Source: Tenacibaculum sp. SG-28 | GTDB taxonomy: Bacteria; Bacteroidota; Bacteroidia; Flavobacteriales; Flavobacteriaceae | Direction of reading: 5' to 3' | Assembly: GCF_002954385.1 (NCBI RefSeq) | Contig: NZ_MQVY01000003.1 | Location: 252,565 to 316,564, forward strand | Length of the DNA stretch: 64,000 nucleotides | Shown: piece after piece, positions 26,408 to 36,183 of the stretch | Position numbering within the stretch: position 1 is the stretch's first letter | Layout: every line of letters starts with the position of its first letter | Notes under the pieces: model-generated | Databases searched by the model: none | What the model saw: the letters and a program-made list of their open reading frames with translations, nothing else | Told to the model about the DNA's origin: nothing | Position numbers and translations under genes: made by a program

Positions 26408-27130
26408 ATGTGCACGGTAACCTATTTGCCTTTAGGTAAAAACAATTTCATTTTCACCTCCAATAGAGATGAGGATCCAAGTAGAGAAGCAATTGCCCCT
26501 AAAAAATACCTGGAAAACGACATAGCTTTATACTATCCTAAAGATTCTCTAGCTGGAGGAACATGGATTGGAATAAGCGAACATAAAAGACTAGTATGTC
26601 TTCTCAATGGTGCATTTGAAAAACACCAAAGAGCGAAATCTTATGCGATGAGTCGTGGCAAGGTGGTTAAAAAACTATTATCTTCTGTCGATGCTTTAGA
26701 GGAAATAAAAAAAATCAACTTTTTAAACATTGAACCATTTACCATTGTATTCGTAGATTGGAAAAATAATTTAGTTGCACATGAACTAGTTTGGGATGGA
26801 AATACAAAACACCTAAAAAAACTACCAAATAAACCTCAGATTTGGTCGTCCTCTACCCTTTACAACAAAGAAATGAGAAACCAAAGAAAAGCATGGTTTT
26901 CCGATTGGTTACAAGAACAAGACCGTTTAACTAAAGTGAAACTTTTAGAATTTCATAACGATAAAAAAAGAGGAACCTCAGAAACTTCACTACAAATGAA
27001 AAGAGACAAGGTCGAAACCGTTAGTGTAACCTGTTTTACCAAAATAAAAGACACCGTTTCACTAGAATACTTTGACAACCAAAATCCACAAAAAAATACG
27101 TTACTACAACTAGGAGCTACCTTCCAATAG
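26408..27130 (+). CDS. NRDE family protein (TANGO2-like)
   Basis: A 240-residue protein beginning MCTVTYLPL, with Cys2 placed as the possible N-terminal nucleophile of an Ntn-type fold, and the defining motif FTSNRDEDPSREAIAP near residues 17-32. TGIS-like AGGTWIGISEHKRLVCLLNG follows. In eukaryotes TANGO2 is linked to haem and lipid handling, but the bacterial role is not established. It converges on the DUF3667 gene with a 28-base gap and no clear hairpin. Confidence 0.85.
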   Translation: MCTVTYLPLGKNNFIFTSNRDEDPSREAIAPKKYLENDIALYYPKDSLAGGTWIGISEHKRLVCLLNGAFEKHQRAKSYAMSRGKVVKKLLSSVDALEEIKKINFLNIEPFTIVFVDWKNNLVAHELVWDGNTKHLKKLPNKPQIWSSSTLYNKEMRNQRKAWFSDWLQEQDRLTKVKLLEFHNDKKRGTSETSLQMKRDKVETVSVTCFTKIKDTVSLEYFDNQNPQKNTLLQLGATFQ

Positions 27131-27158
27131 TTAAGTGCTAGGTCAACAGGAATACAAT

Positions 27159-28250
27159 CTAAAAAAATGCAAAGACTAACATCGATAAAATAACAATTCC
27201 AAAAGAGGTAAGAATAAAAAACATCAGGTTCGCAATACAATATTTAACAAACGTTTTAAAAAATCCTTGTTTGTAAAATTTCTTCATCGCCATAAATAAA
27301 TACACCGCAAATATGGGAATAAAAACCGCTGCAGACTTTCCTATTTGGCCGTATACAAAAACATCTAAAATAAAAAACAAGGTTAGCAAAAGAAAAAATA
27401 CGGTTTGTATATGAAACACAAAAACCAGATGCTCTACATAGGTATACTTTTTTCTAATGTAAATTAGCTTTAATGACAAGGTAAACAATGGCAGAAGAAT
27501 AAATAAAGATAACGACCCAAGCGATAAAAGTTCTTGCGAAAAACGATCGCGTTCATTTTTATTTTTTGTGATTTGAATAAATTTCATCATTCTAGAATAC
27601 CAAAAACGAGTAGCCATAGTATTTTCTAACTCTAACTTTTCAATACCCTCAGCGATATTCAAATCAGGATTTGCTCTCTGAAAATCAGCAAATTCTTCAC
27701 TGTAATTTATCGCTTCTGTTAAATTTTGCAGGAAAGAATTAGTGTTTTTGGTATTGATAGAATCTGGAATGATATTTTTTGCAATGGTACTTTTCTTGAG
27801 TTTTTTTATAACCGCCTTAGATATAGAATCTTTTTCAGCGTCTTGCAATGTTCGTATGTTAAAAGTAGTATTTCTACTTTCATTTTGGGAAAAGTCACCG
27901 ATTTCATGAAGCTTTTGATAAGAATTATGAAGACTTAAAAATAAAAAAAACAATATGGAAACCGTTAAATAAAAACGAAAAGGATTCGAGTATTTTTGAC
28001 GTTTCCCTATGATGTATTCCGAAGAAACTTTTCCTGGTTTAATAACCAACGGTATTAGTGTTCTCCAAAACTTAGCATCCCAAGAGAAAAAACCTCGAAA
28101 CATTTCATTCATGAAGCTTTTAAAGGTTATTCTACTACCCTTATTTTGTTGTCCGCATTCCGGACAAAACTTTTCATCTTTGGTAAAAGGGTATCCACAA
28201 TTTAAACAATTTGGATCTTTTAAGACGATTGCCTTTTTCTTTGTAAGCAT
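27159..28250 (-). CDS. DUF3667 zinc-ribbon membrane protein
   Basis: A 363-residue protein with an N-terminal zinc ribbon formed by CLNCGYPF and FCPECGQQN (residues 16-35), followed by the DUF3667 hallmark FFSWDAKFWRTLIPLVIKPG. Five hydrophobic segments occur at about residues 95, 240, 280, 310 and 345. The soluble loop between the first and second segments is charged. It is a lineage protein of Bacteroidota with no known function. apaG is three bases upstream in the same operon. Confidence 0.85.
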   Translation of the reverse strand: MLTKKKAIVLKDPNCLNCGYPFTKDEKFCPECGQQNKGSRITFKSFMNEMFRGFFSWDAKFWRTLIPLVIKPGKVSSEYIIGKRQKYSNPFRFYLTVSILFFLFLSLHNSYQKLHEIGDFSQNESRNTTFNIRTLQDAEKDSISKAVIKKLKKSTIAKNIIPDSINTKNTNSFLQNLTEAINYSEEFADFQRANPDLNIAEGIEKLELENTMATRFWYSRMMKFIQITKNKNERDRFSQELLSLGSLSLFILLPLFTLSLKLIYIRKKYTYVEHLVFVFHIQTVFFLLLTLFFILDVFVYGQIGKSAAVFIPIFAVYLFMAMKKFYKQGFFKTFVKYCIANLMFFILTSFGIVILSMLVFAFF

Positions 28251-28253
28251 GGG

Positions 28254-28640
28254 TTAATTTAGTATGGATTCAGTGGCTAATTGAAACGTTGGAATAGGTA
28301 CAAAAAATTGCTCTCCAGTATCTGTATTAAGCATTTTATACTTTCCATTCATAGCGCCGATTGTAGAAGACAAAAAACAATTTGAAGTGTAGCTATAACT
28401 TTCCTTTGCTTTGATGATTGGTGTTTTTCCAACTACACCGATACCCTGAACAAAATTGGTATCTTTTAAGGAATCATGGATAGACCAAAAACGCTCTAAA
28501 AGTTGGATGGAATCATCGGAATTATTTTCAACCAAAATATAATAACTGAAGTAATAAAACAACTGTTGTCTTTCAAAAACAGGTCCTTTATAAACTGTTT
28601 TTACGGAAATATTAATACCTTTTGTTGCTTTTTGGACCAT
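28254..28640 (-). CDS. apaG: ApaG domain protein
   Basis: A 128-residue protein with the ApaG fold: VKTVYKGPV, FYYFSYYILVENN, LLERFWSIHDS, GVVGKTPIIKAKESYSYTSN and GAMNGKYKMLN. ApaG family members have been linked to cobalt/magnesium handling and to diadenosine-nucleotide metabolism, and the fold resembles fibronectin type III. The biochemical role here is unknown. It is the first gene of a two-gene unit with the DUF3667 gene (three-base gap). Confidence 0.92.
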   Translation of the reverse strand: MVQKATKGINISVKTVYKGPVFERQQLFYYFSYYILVENNSDDSIQLLERFWSIHDSLKDTNFVQGIGVVGKTPIIKAKESYSYTSNCFLSSTIGAMNGKYKMLNTDTGEQFFVPIPTFQLATESILN

Positions 28641-28688
28641 TGGTAAGCTATCCTTTTATTGTTTTTTATGAAAAGCAAATTTAAGAAA

Positions 28689-29900
28689 TTATCTGTTCTG
28701 ATTATAGTACCCAAAACCTACACCAATAACCCGATCATATAATCCTCCAAAAGGACGGTAGTAAATAACAGCCGTATATTCATTTTCCGTTTGAAAATAC
28801 GTCCCATCAATACTATTTAAATTAACGGTACCAGAATTCGATTCCGTGGCATATGTATAGTTATAAAAACCTTGTTTCAAAAGTATGGAAGCTTCGTAAC
28901 GATGCGAAGTGTTATTGTAAATCATGCGGTTTTCTTCTCTCATTTGAAAATCATTAAAAGCACCGTATACATATACATCCTCTGAAAAAGGCTCTGCTAA
29001 TAATGAAAAATGAACCATGGTATAGTCTGCTTCTGTGGCAGCGTCGTTTGCATCTAGTGTAGTAATGGTAAATTGTCCATTAATATCCGGGTTATACGAA
29101 TAAATTCTATTTCTTCTTGGTTCGTCCGCAAATAAGAAAGTATGGTATATATCGATCCGTTCTACCCGTTCAATATTCATACTCGTATTTCTTACGTATT
29201 TGGTATCAAAATTTCTAAATTCATTGTTTCCAAGAAAGTTTGTGGTAGTAGTATGGTTGTAAACGAGTTGGTTGGATTTCACGTATAAAGGTTGAATATT
29301 CGCTATTTGGTTGTTCCAAGAATGATTCTGCAGCAATACAGCTGTAACTTCTTGGTTTGGTGTATTAATAGTCAAATTAGGATGGTTAACAATAAACTGA
29401 ACAATTTGTTCTTTATCGTTTAAATTTGTTCTACTTCTAGAAACAGAAACGCCAACGACCACGGTATCTTCGTAAAAAATAATCCTTCTTGAAAACACCG
29501 TGTTTTCATCTTCATCTAGAATAGAAATTAAGTAATTACCACTTTTAGTAATTCTGGTATTGCTATTCGGAAAAGCAACCGAGTAGTGCGTATAAGGCTG
29601 GAGTGTATTGAAAGAATTCGTAACGTCGAGAATCGGATTTTCATCAAACCCAATAATGTATTGATTTACACTTAAAGTACTGGGCTTCCAATCATGAGTG
29701 TAATGTTCAATTTTGTAAGAATATTCTTTAGTGTCTGCCTCTAAATCATCAAAGGTCAGTACGACCTTAGTCCCGAGCTTAAAAGCGCAAGAAAAACTAG
29801 AGGAATTATTAGATGCTTTTAATTGAACAGTCTTTATGTTTTGAGAACGTAAAGAGAGACAAACAAACACTGAGAAAAAGATGACAATTTTACGGTGCAT
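28689..29900 (-). CDS. Type IX secretion system plug protein (DUF5103)
   Basis: A 403-residue protein from ATG 29900, starting with a signal peptide (MHRKIVIFFSVFVCLSLRSQ). The open frame continues to 29930, but a TAnnTTTG box at 29907-29914 rules that start out. The DUF5103 features include YSYKIEHYTHDWKPSTLSV, YTHYSVAFPNSN, LLQNHSWNNQI and the C-terminal IDGTYFQTENEYTAVIYYRP. In F. johnsoniae a protein of this family closes the periplasmic end of the giant SprA translocon pore when no substrate is bound. SprA itself is not in the window. Confidence 0.85.
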   Translation of the reverse strand: MHRKIVIFFSVFVCLSLRSQNIKTVQLKASNNSSSFSCAFKLGTKVVLTFDDLEADTKEYSYKIEHYTHDWKPSTLSVNQYIIGFDENPILDVTNSFNTLQPYTHYSVAFPNSNTRITKSGNYLISILDEDENTVFSRRIIFYEDTVVVGVSVSRSRTNLNDKEQIVQFIVNHPNLTINTPNQEVTAVLLQNHSWNNQIANIQPLYVKSNQLVYNHTTTTNFLGNNEFRNFDTKYVRNTSMNIERVERIDIYHTFLFADEPRRNRIYSYNPDINGQFTITTLDANDAATEADYTMVHFSLLAEPFSEDVYVYGAFNDFQMREENRMIYNNTSHRYEASILLKQGFYNYTYATESNSGTVNLNSIDGTYFQTENEYTAVIYYRPFGGLYDRVIGVGFGYYNQNR

Positions 29901-29906
29901 AGGATA

Positions 29907-29914
29907 CAAAAATA
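29907..29914 (-). promoter_or_regulatory. -7 promoter element of the T9SS plug gene
   Basis: TATTTTTG on the minus strand matches TAnnTTTG and ends only six bases before the ATG codon at 29900. The mRNA would therefore be leaderless or nearly so. Confidence 0.45.
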
Positions 29915-30018
29915 CCAAAAAATAAGTCAAAAAGACAGGATTTATTTAGAACTAATATAAATAAACTGTTTTAATAAAGATAAAAAAGGATTTGCTCTAA
30001 TGTGGTTTTCAAAATTTT

Positions 30019-30026
30019 TAAATTTG
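30019..30026 (+). promoter_or_regulatory. -7 promoter element of the nqr operon
   Basis: TAAATTTG is an exact TAnnTTTG box 35 bases before the nqrA ATG at 30062. A TTTG further upstream is 24 bases away, longer than ideal. The box excludes an in-frame start at 30002. Confidence 0.5.
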
Positions 30027-30061
30027 CGTGTTTTTTAAGAAAATCAAATCTATTAGTTACT

Positions 30062-31414
30062 ATGTCAAAAGACATCCGTATTAAAAAAGGCTTGGATATC
30101 AAGCTAGTTGGTGAAGCAGAAAAGCTAACTACCGAAAAACCTTTAGGTAGTATTTTTGCAATTAGACCAAATGATTTTCACGGAGTAATTCCAAAACTTA
30201 TAGCAAAAGAAGGTACTGAAGTAAAAGCTGGAGAAGCACTTTTTTATGACAAAAGTGATGAACGGATTTTATTTCCAAGTCCTGTTAGTGGAAAAGTTAC
30301 GGAAATTGTTCGTGGAGCAAGAAGAAAAGTTTTAGAAATTAAAATCACTGCCAATAGCAAGCAGGAATTCAAAGATTTTGGTGTTAAAGATGTGGATAAC
30401 ATGTCTGGAGAAGAAGTGAAAAATCACCTATTCGCATCAGGGTGTTGGCCGTTTATTAAACAACGACCTTACGATGTGGTAGCCAACCCAAATCAAGAAC
30501 CAAAAGCCATATTTGTTTCGGCATACGCTAGTGCTCCTTTAGCAGCAGATTACGACTACACGTTAAAAGGTAAAGAAAAAGAATTGCAAGTTGCACTCAC
30601 ATCTTTAACCAAATTAACAAGCGGTAAAGTACATGTTTCTATAGGAAGTGATTCTACTCTATCACCTTTTAACAACATTAAAGGTATTGAATTACATAAA
30701 GTTACTGGTCCGCACCCAGTTGGAAACGTAAGCACACAAATTGCGAGTATTGACCCAATAAACAAAGGAGAAGTTGTTTGGGTGGTAACACCACAAGATG
30801 TTCTCGTAATTGGGGAACTGTTCACAACTGGTAATCTCAACCTGAAAAGAATTATTGCGTTAACCGGGTCAAAATTCAATAAACCAGCCTATGTAATAGG
30901 TTATGCAGGGGCACAAATAAGCACCCTAACAGAAGGTAATCTTGAAGGAAATAATGCAAGGGTAATCAGCGGTAATGTATTGAGTGGACTGGAAGTTAAA
31001 GAGGAAGGATTTTTAGGTTTTTACGACAACCAAATTACAGCAATTCCAGAAGGAGACGATTATGAATTCTTTGGGTGGAACAAACCAGTTTTCAATAAAA
31101 TTTCCACTTCAAGAGCACTGACTTTTTCTTGGCTAAATCCAAAGAAAAAATACGATTTAAATACAAATACCAACGGTGAACACCGAGCATTTGTAATTAC
31201 TGGGTCATATGAAGAAGTATTCCCTCTCGACATATACCCAATGCAACTACTTAAGGCTTGTATGTACAAAGATCTTGACGAAATGGAAGGACTTGGTGCT
31301 TACGAAATCGCTCCGGAAGATTTTGCATTAACAGAGTTTATTTGTGTATCAAAACAGCCACATCAAAAAATAATTCGAGAAGGATTGGATTTGATGCGGG
31401 AAGAATTAGGATAA
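30062..31414 (+). CDS. nqrA: Na+-translocating NADH:quinone reductase subunit A
   Basis: A 450-residue soluble subunit on the cytoplasmic face, from ATG 30062 (MSKDIRIKKGLDIKLVGEAE). Recognisable blocks are IRPNDFHGVIPKLIAKEG, then SPVSGKVTEIVRGARRKVLEI, FASGCWPFIKQRPYD, GPHPVGNVSTQIASIDP and the C-terminal YPMQLLKACMYKDLDEMEGL. NqrA is thought to contribute to quinone binding. It is the first gene of the six-gene nqr operon, with nqrB four bases downstream. Confidence 0.96.
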   Translation: MSKDIRIKKGLDIKLVGEAEKLTTEKPLGSIFAIRPNDFHGVIPKLIAKEGTEVKAGEALFYDKSDERILFPSPVSGKVTEIVRGARRKVLEIKITANSKQEFKDFGVKDVDNMSGEEVKNHLFASGCWPFIKQRPYDVVANPNQEPKAIFVSAYASAPLAADYDYTLKGKEKELQVALTSLTKLTSGKVHVSIGSDSTLSPFNNIKGIELHKVTGPHPVGNVSTQIASIDPINKGEVVWVVTPQDVLVIGELFTTGNLNLKRIIALTGSKFNKPAYVIGYAGAQISTLTEGNLEGNNARVISGNVLSGLEVKEEGFLGFYDNQITAIPEGDDYEFFGWNKPVFNKISTSRALTFSWLNPKKKYDLNTNTNGEHRAFVITGSYEEVFPLDIYPMQLLKACMYKDLDEMEGLGAYEIAPEDFALTEFICVSKQPHQKIIREGLDLMREELG

Positions 31415-31417
31415 AAC

Positions 31418-32623
31418 ATGAGTTTAAAAGAAAATTTACATAATTTAAAAGAAAAATATAAAGGAACAAAAATGGCTCCAGCATTCAATGCGATCCATAC
31501 CTTTTTATATTTACCTAATGAGACTACCCATGGAGGTACTCACATTAAGGCTGCTGATGATTTAAAACGTACCATGAATGTTGTAATCATGGCATTAGTG
31601 CCATGCTTGATATTCGGTATGTTCAATGCAGGATACCAAACCCACCTTGCTTCTGGTGAAGTTTCAAGAGTAACTGGGTTTTTCAGCGCTAACTTTTGGA
31701 ATTTTAGTAACTTAATGGTGGGAATTGTAAAGATCTTACCTTTAGTGATCGTTTCTTATTTGGTTGGACTGGTAATCGAATTTATTTTTGCAGTTATCAA
31801 AGGACACGAAGTAGAGGAAGGATATCTAGTAACCGGAATGTTAGTTCCATTAATCGTTCCTGTAGATCTGCCTTTATGGATGCTAGCTGTAGCAGTAGCA
31901 TTTGGTGTTGTTATCGGAAAGGAAGTTTTCGGTGGTACCGGGATGAATATTTTAAATCCTGCCTTAACGATTCGTGCTTTCTTATTCTTTGCCTATCCAA
32001 CTTGGATGTCGGGAGACAAAGTATGGGTTCACGATGCAGTAAATAGAGCAGGAACAGCCGATGCTATTTCAGGGGAGACAATACTTGGTAGCTACGCACA
32101 AAATATGGAATCTTCATATTCTATGTTTGAAAAATTCTTCGGTTTTATTCCGGGTTCTGTAGGAGAAACATCTACATTTTTAATTTTAGTAGGAGCTGCC
32201 TTCCTGATCTTCACTAAAATAGGAAGTTGGAGAATAATTGTATCGACTTTCATTGGTGCTGCAGTTATGGGATTAATTTTTAATTTCGTGGTATCTAGCG
32301 GGGTGATTACAGAATCGAGCAAGTTTTACGGTTTGATGAGTGCAGAATGGTTTGACCACTTGATGATTGGAGGATTGGCTTTTGGTGCTGTTTACATGGC
32401 TACAGATCCAGTAACAGCCTCACAAACTAACAAAGGAAAATGGATATATGGTTTTTTAATCGGATTTATTTCAATAATGATTAGAGTATTTAACCCAGCT
32501 TATCCGGAAGGAGTATTCCTAGCGATTTTATTAATGAATGTATTCGCTCCTACAATTGATCACTATGTAGTACAAGGTAATGTAAATAAAAGATTAAAAC
32601 GTTTAAAAGCTAAAACTGCTTAA
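31418..32623 (+). CDS. nqrB: Na+-translocating NADH:quinone reductase subunit B
   Basis: A 401-residue membrane subunit with about ten hydrophobic segments. Thr251 in GSVGETSTFLIL is the likely site for covalent FMN attachment, as in the Vibrio enzyme. Other family motifs are ETTHGGTHIKAADDLKRTMN near the start and GKEVFGGTGMNILNPALTIRA. It also holds riboflavin and forms part of the sodium path in the known structure. The flavin transferase ApbE that would be needed is not in this window. Confidence 0.97.
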   Translation: MSLKENLHNLKEKYKGTKMAPAFNAIHTFLYLPNETTHGGTHIKAADDLKRTMNVVIMALVPCLIFGMFNAGYQTHLASGEVSRVTGFFSANFWNFSNLMVGIVKILPLVIVSYLVGLVIEFIFAVIKGHEVEEGYLVTGMLVPLIVPVDLPLWMLAVAVAFGVVIGKEVFGGTGMNILNPALTIRAFLFFAYPTWMSGDKVWVHDAVNRAGTADAISGETILGSYAQNMESSYSMFEKFFGFIPGSVGETSTFLILVGAAFLIFTKIGSWRIIVSTFIGAAVMGLIFNFVVSSGVITESSKFYGLMSAEWFDHLMIGGLAFGAVYMATDPVTASQTNKGKWIYGFLIGFISIMIRVFNPAYPEGVFLAILLMNVFAPTIDHYVVQGNVNKRLKRLKAKTA

Positions 32624-32626
32624 ATC

Positions 32627-33367
32627 ATGAGTAAAAAAACAGATGGCAACGTATATACACTAATCTTCGCAATAGGAATGGTGTTAGCAGTTGGGGCATT
32701 ATTAGCCTTTACAGCAGCTTCTTTAAGACCTGCAATTGATGCCAACAAGCGTATCGAAAAACAGCAGAATATTTTGTATGCAATGGGAGTTAATGAAAAT
32801 GATGAAAGCAGTGCTATTTTTGTTTCTAAAGATAAGGTTGCAGAAGAATTTTCGAAGTATATCAAGAAGCAATTAGTTATTCAAGGAGAGGATGTTTCTG
32901 AAAGTAACGAAGCATATTTAATAGATGTTAAGAAGCAACAAACATTAGCAAAAGAAGGTAAAAACCGCAAATATCCTTTGTTTATTGGTGAAAAAGATGG
33001 AAAAACATTTTACATCGCACCTATTAGAGGAAAGGGATTGTGGGATGCAATTTGGGGGTATATAGCCATGGATAAAGACATGGTAGTTCAGGGAGTATTC
33101 TTTGACCATAAAGGAGAAACTCCAGGATTAGGAGCTAACATCAAGCAGCGCTTCTTTATGGATGATTTTGCCGGTGAACAGCTAATGCACAATGGTTCTT
33201 TTAAAGGTATTACTGTAGCAAAGGGTAATGCTGACCCAAAAAACGAAATTAAAGACGACAACGAAGTAGATGCAATTGCCGGTGCTACCATTACCGGTGA
33301 CGGTGTTTCCGCTATGATAAAATCAGAATTAGCGATGTATGTACCTTACTTTAAAACATTGAAATAA
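32627..33367 (+). CDS. nqrC: Na+-translocating NADH:quinone reductase subunit C
   Basis: A 246-residue protein with one N-terminal membrane anchor and a periplasmic FMN domain. The flavinylation site is Thr221 in DAIAGATITGDGVSAMI. GLWDAIWGYIAMD and FFDHKGETPGLGANI are typical FMN-binding-domain blocks. It passes electrons between the FMN centres of NqrC and NqrB. It starts four bases after nqrB. Confidence 0.97.
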   Translation: MSKKTDGNVYTLIFAIGMVLAVGALLAFTAASLRPAIDANKRIEKQQNILYAMGVNENDESSAIFVSKDKVAEEFSKYIKKQLVIQGEDVSESNEAYLIDVKKQQTLAKEGKNRKYPLFIGEKDGKTFYIAPIRGKGLWDAIWGYIAMDKDMVVQGVFFDHKGETPGLGANIKQRFFMDDFAGEQLMHNGSFKGITVAKGNADPKNEIKDDNEVDAIAGATITGDGVSAMIKSELAMYVPYFKTLK

Positions 33368-33369
33368 TC

Positions 33370-34014
33370 ATGGGACTATTATCAAAAAAAGACTTAACAT
33401 TAATAAAAGATCCTTTAGCGGATAACAACCCTATTACTATTCAAGTTTTAGGTATTTGTTCTGCACTAGCAATTACTGCAGAATTAAAAGCATCGATTGT
33501 AATGTCTATATCGGTACTTTTCGTATTGGGTGTTGGAAATGTGGTAATTTCCTTAATGAGGAATATTATCCCTTCAAAAATTAGAATTATCGTACAGTTA
33601 ATCGTAGTTGCTACATTAGTAATTATTGTAGACCAGGTGCTAAAAGCCTTCGCATATGAACTTAGTAAAACTCTATCGGTTTTTGTTGGGTTAATCATTA
33701 CCAACTGTATTATCATGGGACGTTTTGAAGCTTTTGCTTTAGGGAATGGCCCTTGGCGTTCATTTTTAGACGGTATTGGAAATGCGTTAGGGTACGCAGT
33801 AATTTTAATCGCTGTTGGATTCTTTAGAGAATTATTAGGTTCTGGAACTTTATTAGGATATAAAGTTCTAGGAGATCCCATCGAAAAAACAGGATTATAT
33901 GCAATTGGCTATGAGAATAATGGATTCATGTTATTATCACCGATGGCCTTAATAGTAGTTGGTATCATTATTTGGGTACAACGTAGTAGAAACAAAGCAT
34001 TAATTGAAGACTAA
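33370..34014 (+). CDS. nqrD: Na+-translocating NADH:quinone reductase subunit D
   Basis: A 214-residue protein with six hydrophobic segments. The two conserved intramembrane cysteines are present in QVLGICSALAIT and LIITNCIIMGRFEAFA. Together with two in NqrE they hold the iron-sulfur centre between the subunits in the known structure. WRSFLDGIGNALGYA and FFRELLGSGTLLGYKVLG are family motifs. Confidence 0.97.
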   Translation: MGLLSKKDLTLIKDPLADNNPITIQVLGICSALAITAELKASIVMSISVLFVLGVGNVVISLMRNIIPSKIRIIVQLIVVATLVIIVDQVLKAFAYELSKTLSVFVGLIITNCIIMGRFEAFALGNGPWRSFLDGIGNALGYAVILIAVGFFRELLGSGTLLGYKVLGDPIEKTGLYAIGYENNGFMLLSPMALIVVGIIIWVQRSRNKALIED

Positions 34015-34039
34015 AATTGTCTTCAGTAAAAAATAGAAT

Positions 34040-34813
34040 ATGGAACATATAGAATTGTTTTTCAAATCGATATTTATAGACAACATGGTATTTGCCACCT
34101 TCTTAGGGATGTGTTCGTACCTAGCTGTATCGAAAAAAGTATCTACCGCAGTTGGTTTAGGAGCAGCAGTAATATTCGTGTTAGCAGTTACTGTACCGAT
34201 TAACTGGTTATTAGATCAATATTTATTACAACCAGGAGCGCTATCTTGGTTAGGAGAAGAATATGCAGTTTATGATTTAAGCTTTCTATCCTTTATTATG
34301 TTTATCGCTACCATTGCTACAATGGTACAATTAGTAGAAATAATTGTAGAAAAATTTGCACCTGCACTATATAACTCCCTTGGTATTTTCTTACCGCTAA
34401 TTGCAGTAAACTGTGCCATATTAGGTGGGTCTTTATTCATGCAATCTAGAGAAATTCCAACACTAGGACTATCCTTAGTTTACGGAATTGGTTCTGGTAT
34501 CGGATGGTTTCTCGCCATACTAGCTATAGCTGCTATCCGTGAAAAAATTCGTTACTCAAGCGTACCTCCTGCACTAAGAGGTTTAGGAATAACGTTTATT
34601 ATCACTGGTTTAATGGCCATTGGCTTTATGAGTTTTGGAGGAATGTTAACTGGTGGAGATGATACCAGTAAGGAAGAAAAAACTCTTAATGCTGAAGTTA
34701 CAACAGAGCCTAAAGTAGAAGAAAAGACTATTGAAATATCGGAAGGCGAAGAGGAGAAGGATTTAAAAGAAGCTAAAGAATTAGCGGATAATACAAAAGA
34801 AATAAAAAAATAA
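34040..34813 (+). CDS. nqrE: Na+-translocating NADH:quinone reductase subunit E, with acidic tail
   Basis: A 257-residue protein. The first 205 residues are the usual six-segment membrane core, with the cysteines in [11 protein letters not shown] and [13 protein letters not shown] that pair with those of NqrD. Proteobacterial NqrE is about 200 residues, so residues 206-257 are extra: a hydrophilic tail dominated by Glu, Lys and Asp ([20 protein letters not shown] and beyond). Its role is unknown. The TAA stop overlaps the nqrF ATG by one base. Confidence 0.96.
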   Translation: MEHIELFFKSIFIDNMVFATFLGMCSYLAVSKKVSTAVGLGAAVIFVLAVTVPINWLLDQYLLQPGALSWLGEEYAVYDLSFLSFIMFIATIATMVQLVEIIVEKFAPALYNSLGIFLPLIAVNCAILGGSLFMQSREIPTLGLSLVYGIGSGIGWFLAILAIAAIREKIRYSSVPPALRGLGITFIITGLMAIGFMSFGGMLTGGDDTSKEEKTLNAEVTTEPKVEEKTIEISEGEEEKDLKEAKELADNTKEIKK

Positions 34814-36123
34814 TGATAGCATTACAAGCAAGCACAGGAGGAACAGTGCTAATTACCGTATTAGCGTTTTTGGCAATAACATTGTTATTGGTGGCATTAT
34901 TGTTATTTGTGAAACAAAAATTAGCACCATCGGGGCCAGTAACCATAACAATAAACGGTGATAAAAGTATAGAAGTTCCATCGGGAGAAACTTTGTTGAC
35001 AACATTAGGAAATCAAAAAATATTTTTACCATCTGCCTGTGGAGGTGGTGGTTCTTGTATCCAATGCGAATGTCATGTAAACTCTGGTGGTGGGGAAGCA
35101 TTACCCACGGAAACACCTCACTTTACGAGAAAAGAACTTAAACATGGAATTCGTTTAGCGTGTCAAGTAAAAGTGAAGCAAAACATGGATATTTCAATTC
35201 CAGAAGAAATATTTGGAATTAAAAAATGGGAAGCGACAGTAGTACGTAATTACAATGTGGCATCTTTTATTAAGGAGTTTGTGGTAGAAATTCCTGAAGA
35301 CATGGACTACAAAGCAGGAGGATATATTCAAATTGAAATACCACCATGCGAAGTGAAGTTTTCAGATATGGATATTACAGCGCATCCTGAAGAGCATGAT
35401 ACTCCAGATAAATTCCAAGAAGAATGGGATAAGTTTAAATTATGGCCTCTAGTGATGAAAAATCCAGAATCTGTAGAAAGAGCTTATTCAATGGCTTCTT
35501 ATCCTGCAGAGGGAAGAGAAATCATGTTAAATGTACGTATTGCAACTCCTCCATTCGATAGAGCTAAAGGTGGTTGGATGGATGTAAATCCTGGGATTGC
35601 TTCCTCGTATGTATTTTCGAGAAAAGTAGGCGATAAAGTTACTATATCAGGTCCTTATGGAGAATTCTTCATTAACGAATCAGAAGCAGAAATGCTTTAT
35701 GTTGGTGGTGGTGCAGGAATGGCACCGATGCGTTCGCACCTTTACCACTTATTCAAAACATTGAAAACAGGAAGAAAAGTATCGTATTGGTATGGTGGAC
35801 GTTCTAAAAGAGAATTGTTTTACTTGGATCATTTCTGGAATCTAGAAAAGGAATTTCCAAACTTTAAATTCCACATTGCACTTTCGGAACCTTTACCAGA
35901 AGATAATTGGAAAGTAAAAGAAAATATGGATGCTGATGGAGATGGATTCGTTGGTTTTGTGCACAATTGTGTAATCGATAACTACTTGTCAAAACACGAT
36001 TCACCAGAAGATATTGAATTATACTTCTGTGGACCTCCATTAATGAACAACGCAGTTCAAAAAATGGGCGAAGATTATGGAATCCCAGATGAGAATATTA
36101 GATTCGATGATTTTGGAGGATAA
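34813..36123 (+). CDS. nqrF: Na+-translocating NADH:quinone reductase subunit F
   Basis: A 436-residue subunit with one N-terminal membrane segment (residues 10-30), a 2Fe-2S ferredoxin domain (CGGGGSCIQCECHV, with a further Cys in IRLACQVKV), an FAD domain (ERAYSMASYPAEG, ISGPYGEFF) and a C-terminal NADH domain (YVGGGAGMAPMRSHL, YWYGGRSKREL, ELYFCGPPLMNNAV). It takes electrons from NADH and passes them into the membrane subunits. It is the last gene of the operon and ends at a strong terminator. Confidence 0.97.
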   Translation: MIALQASTGGTVLITVLAFLAITLLLVALLLFVKQKLAPSGPVTITINGDKSIEVPSGETLLTTLGNQKIFLPSACGGGGSCIQCECHVNSGGGEALPTETPHFTRKELKHGIRLACQVKVKQNMDISIPEEIFGIKKWEATVVRNYNVASFIKEFVVEIPEDMDYKAGGYIQIEIPPCEVKFSDMDITAHPEEHDTPDKFQEEWDKFKLWPLVMKNPESVERAYSMASYPAEGREIMLNVRIATPPFDRAKGGWMDVNPGIASSYVFSRKVGDKVTISGPYGEFFINESEAEMLYVGGGAGMAPMRSHLYHLFKTLKTGRKVSYWYGGRSKRELFYLDHFWNLEKEFPNFKFHIALSEPLPEDNWKVKENMDADGDGFVGFVHNCVIDNYLSKHDSPEDIELYFCGPPLMNNAVQKMGEDYGIPDENIRFDDFGG

Positions 36124-36134
36124 AAATAAAGTAT

Positions 36135-36166
36135 AAAAAACCGAAGCAATTGCTTCGGTTTTTTTA
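36135..36166 (+). terminator. Terminator of the nqr operon
   Basis: AAAACCGAAGCAA / TTGCTTCGGTTTT forms a near-perfect palindrome with a T run, 12 bases after the nqrF stop. The A run upstream lets it also serve the leftward gene ending at 36184. Confidence 0.9.
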
Positions 36167-36183
36167 TACCATTATTTATATAA

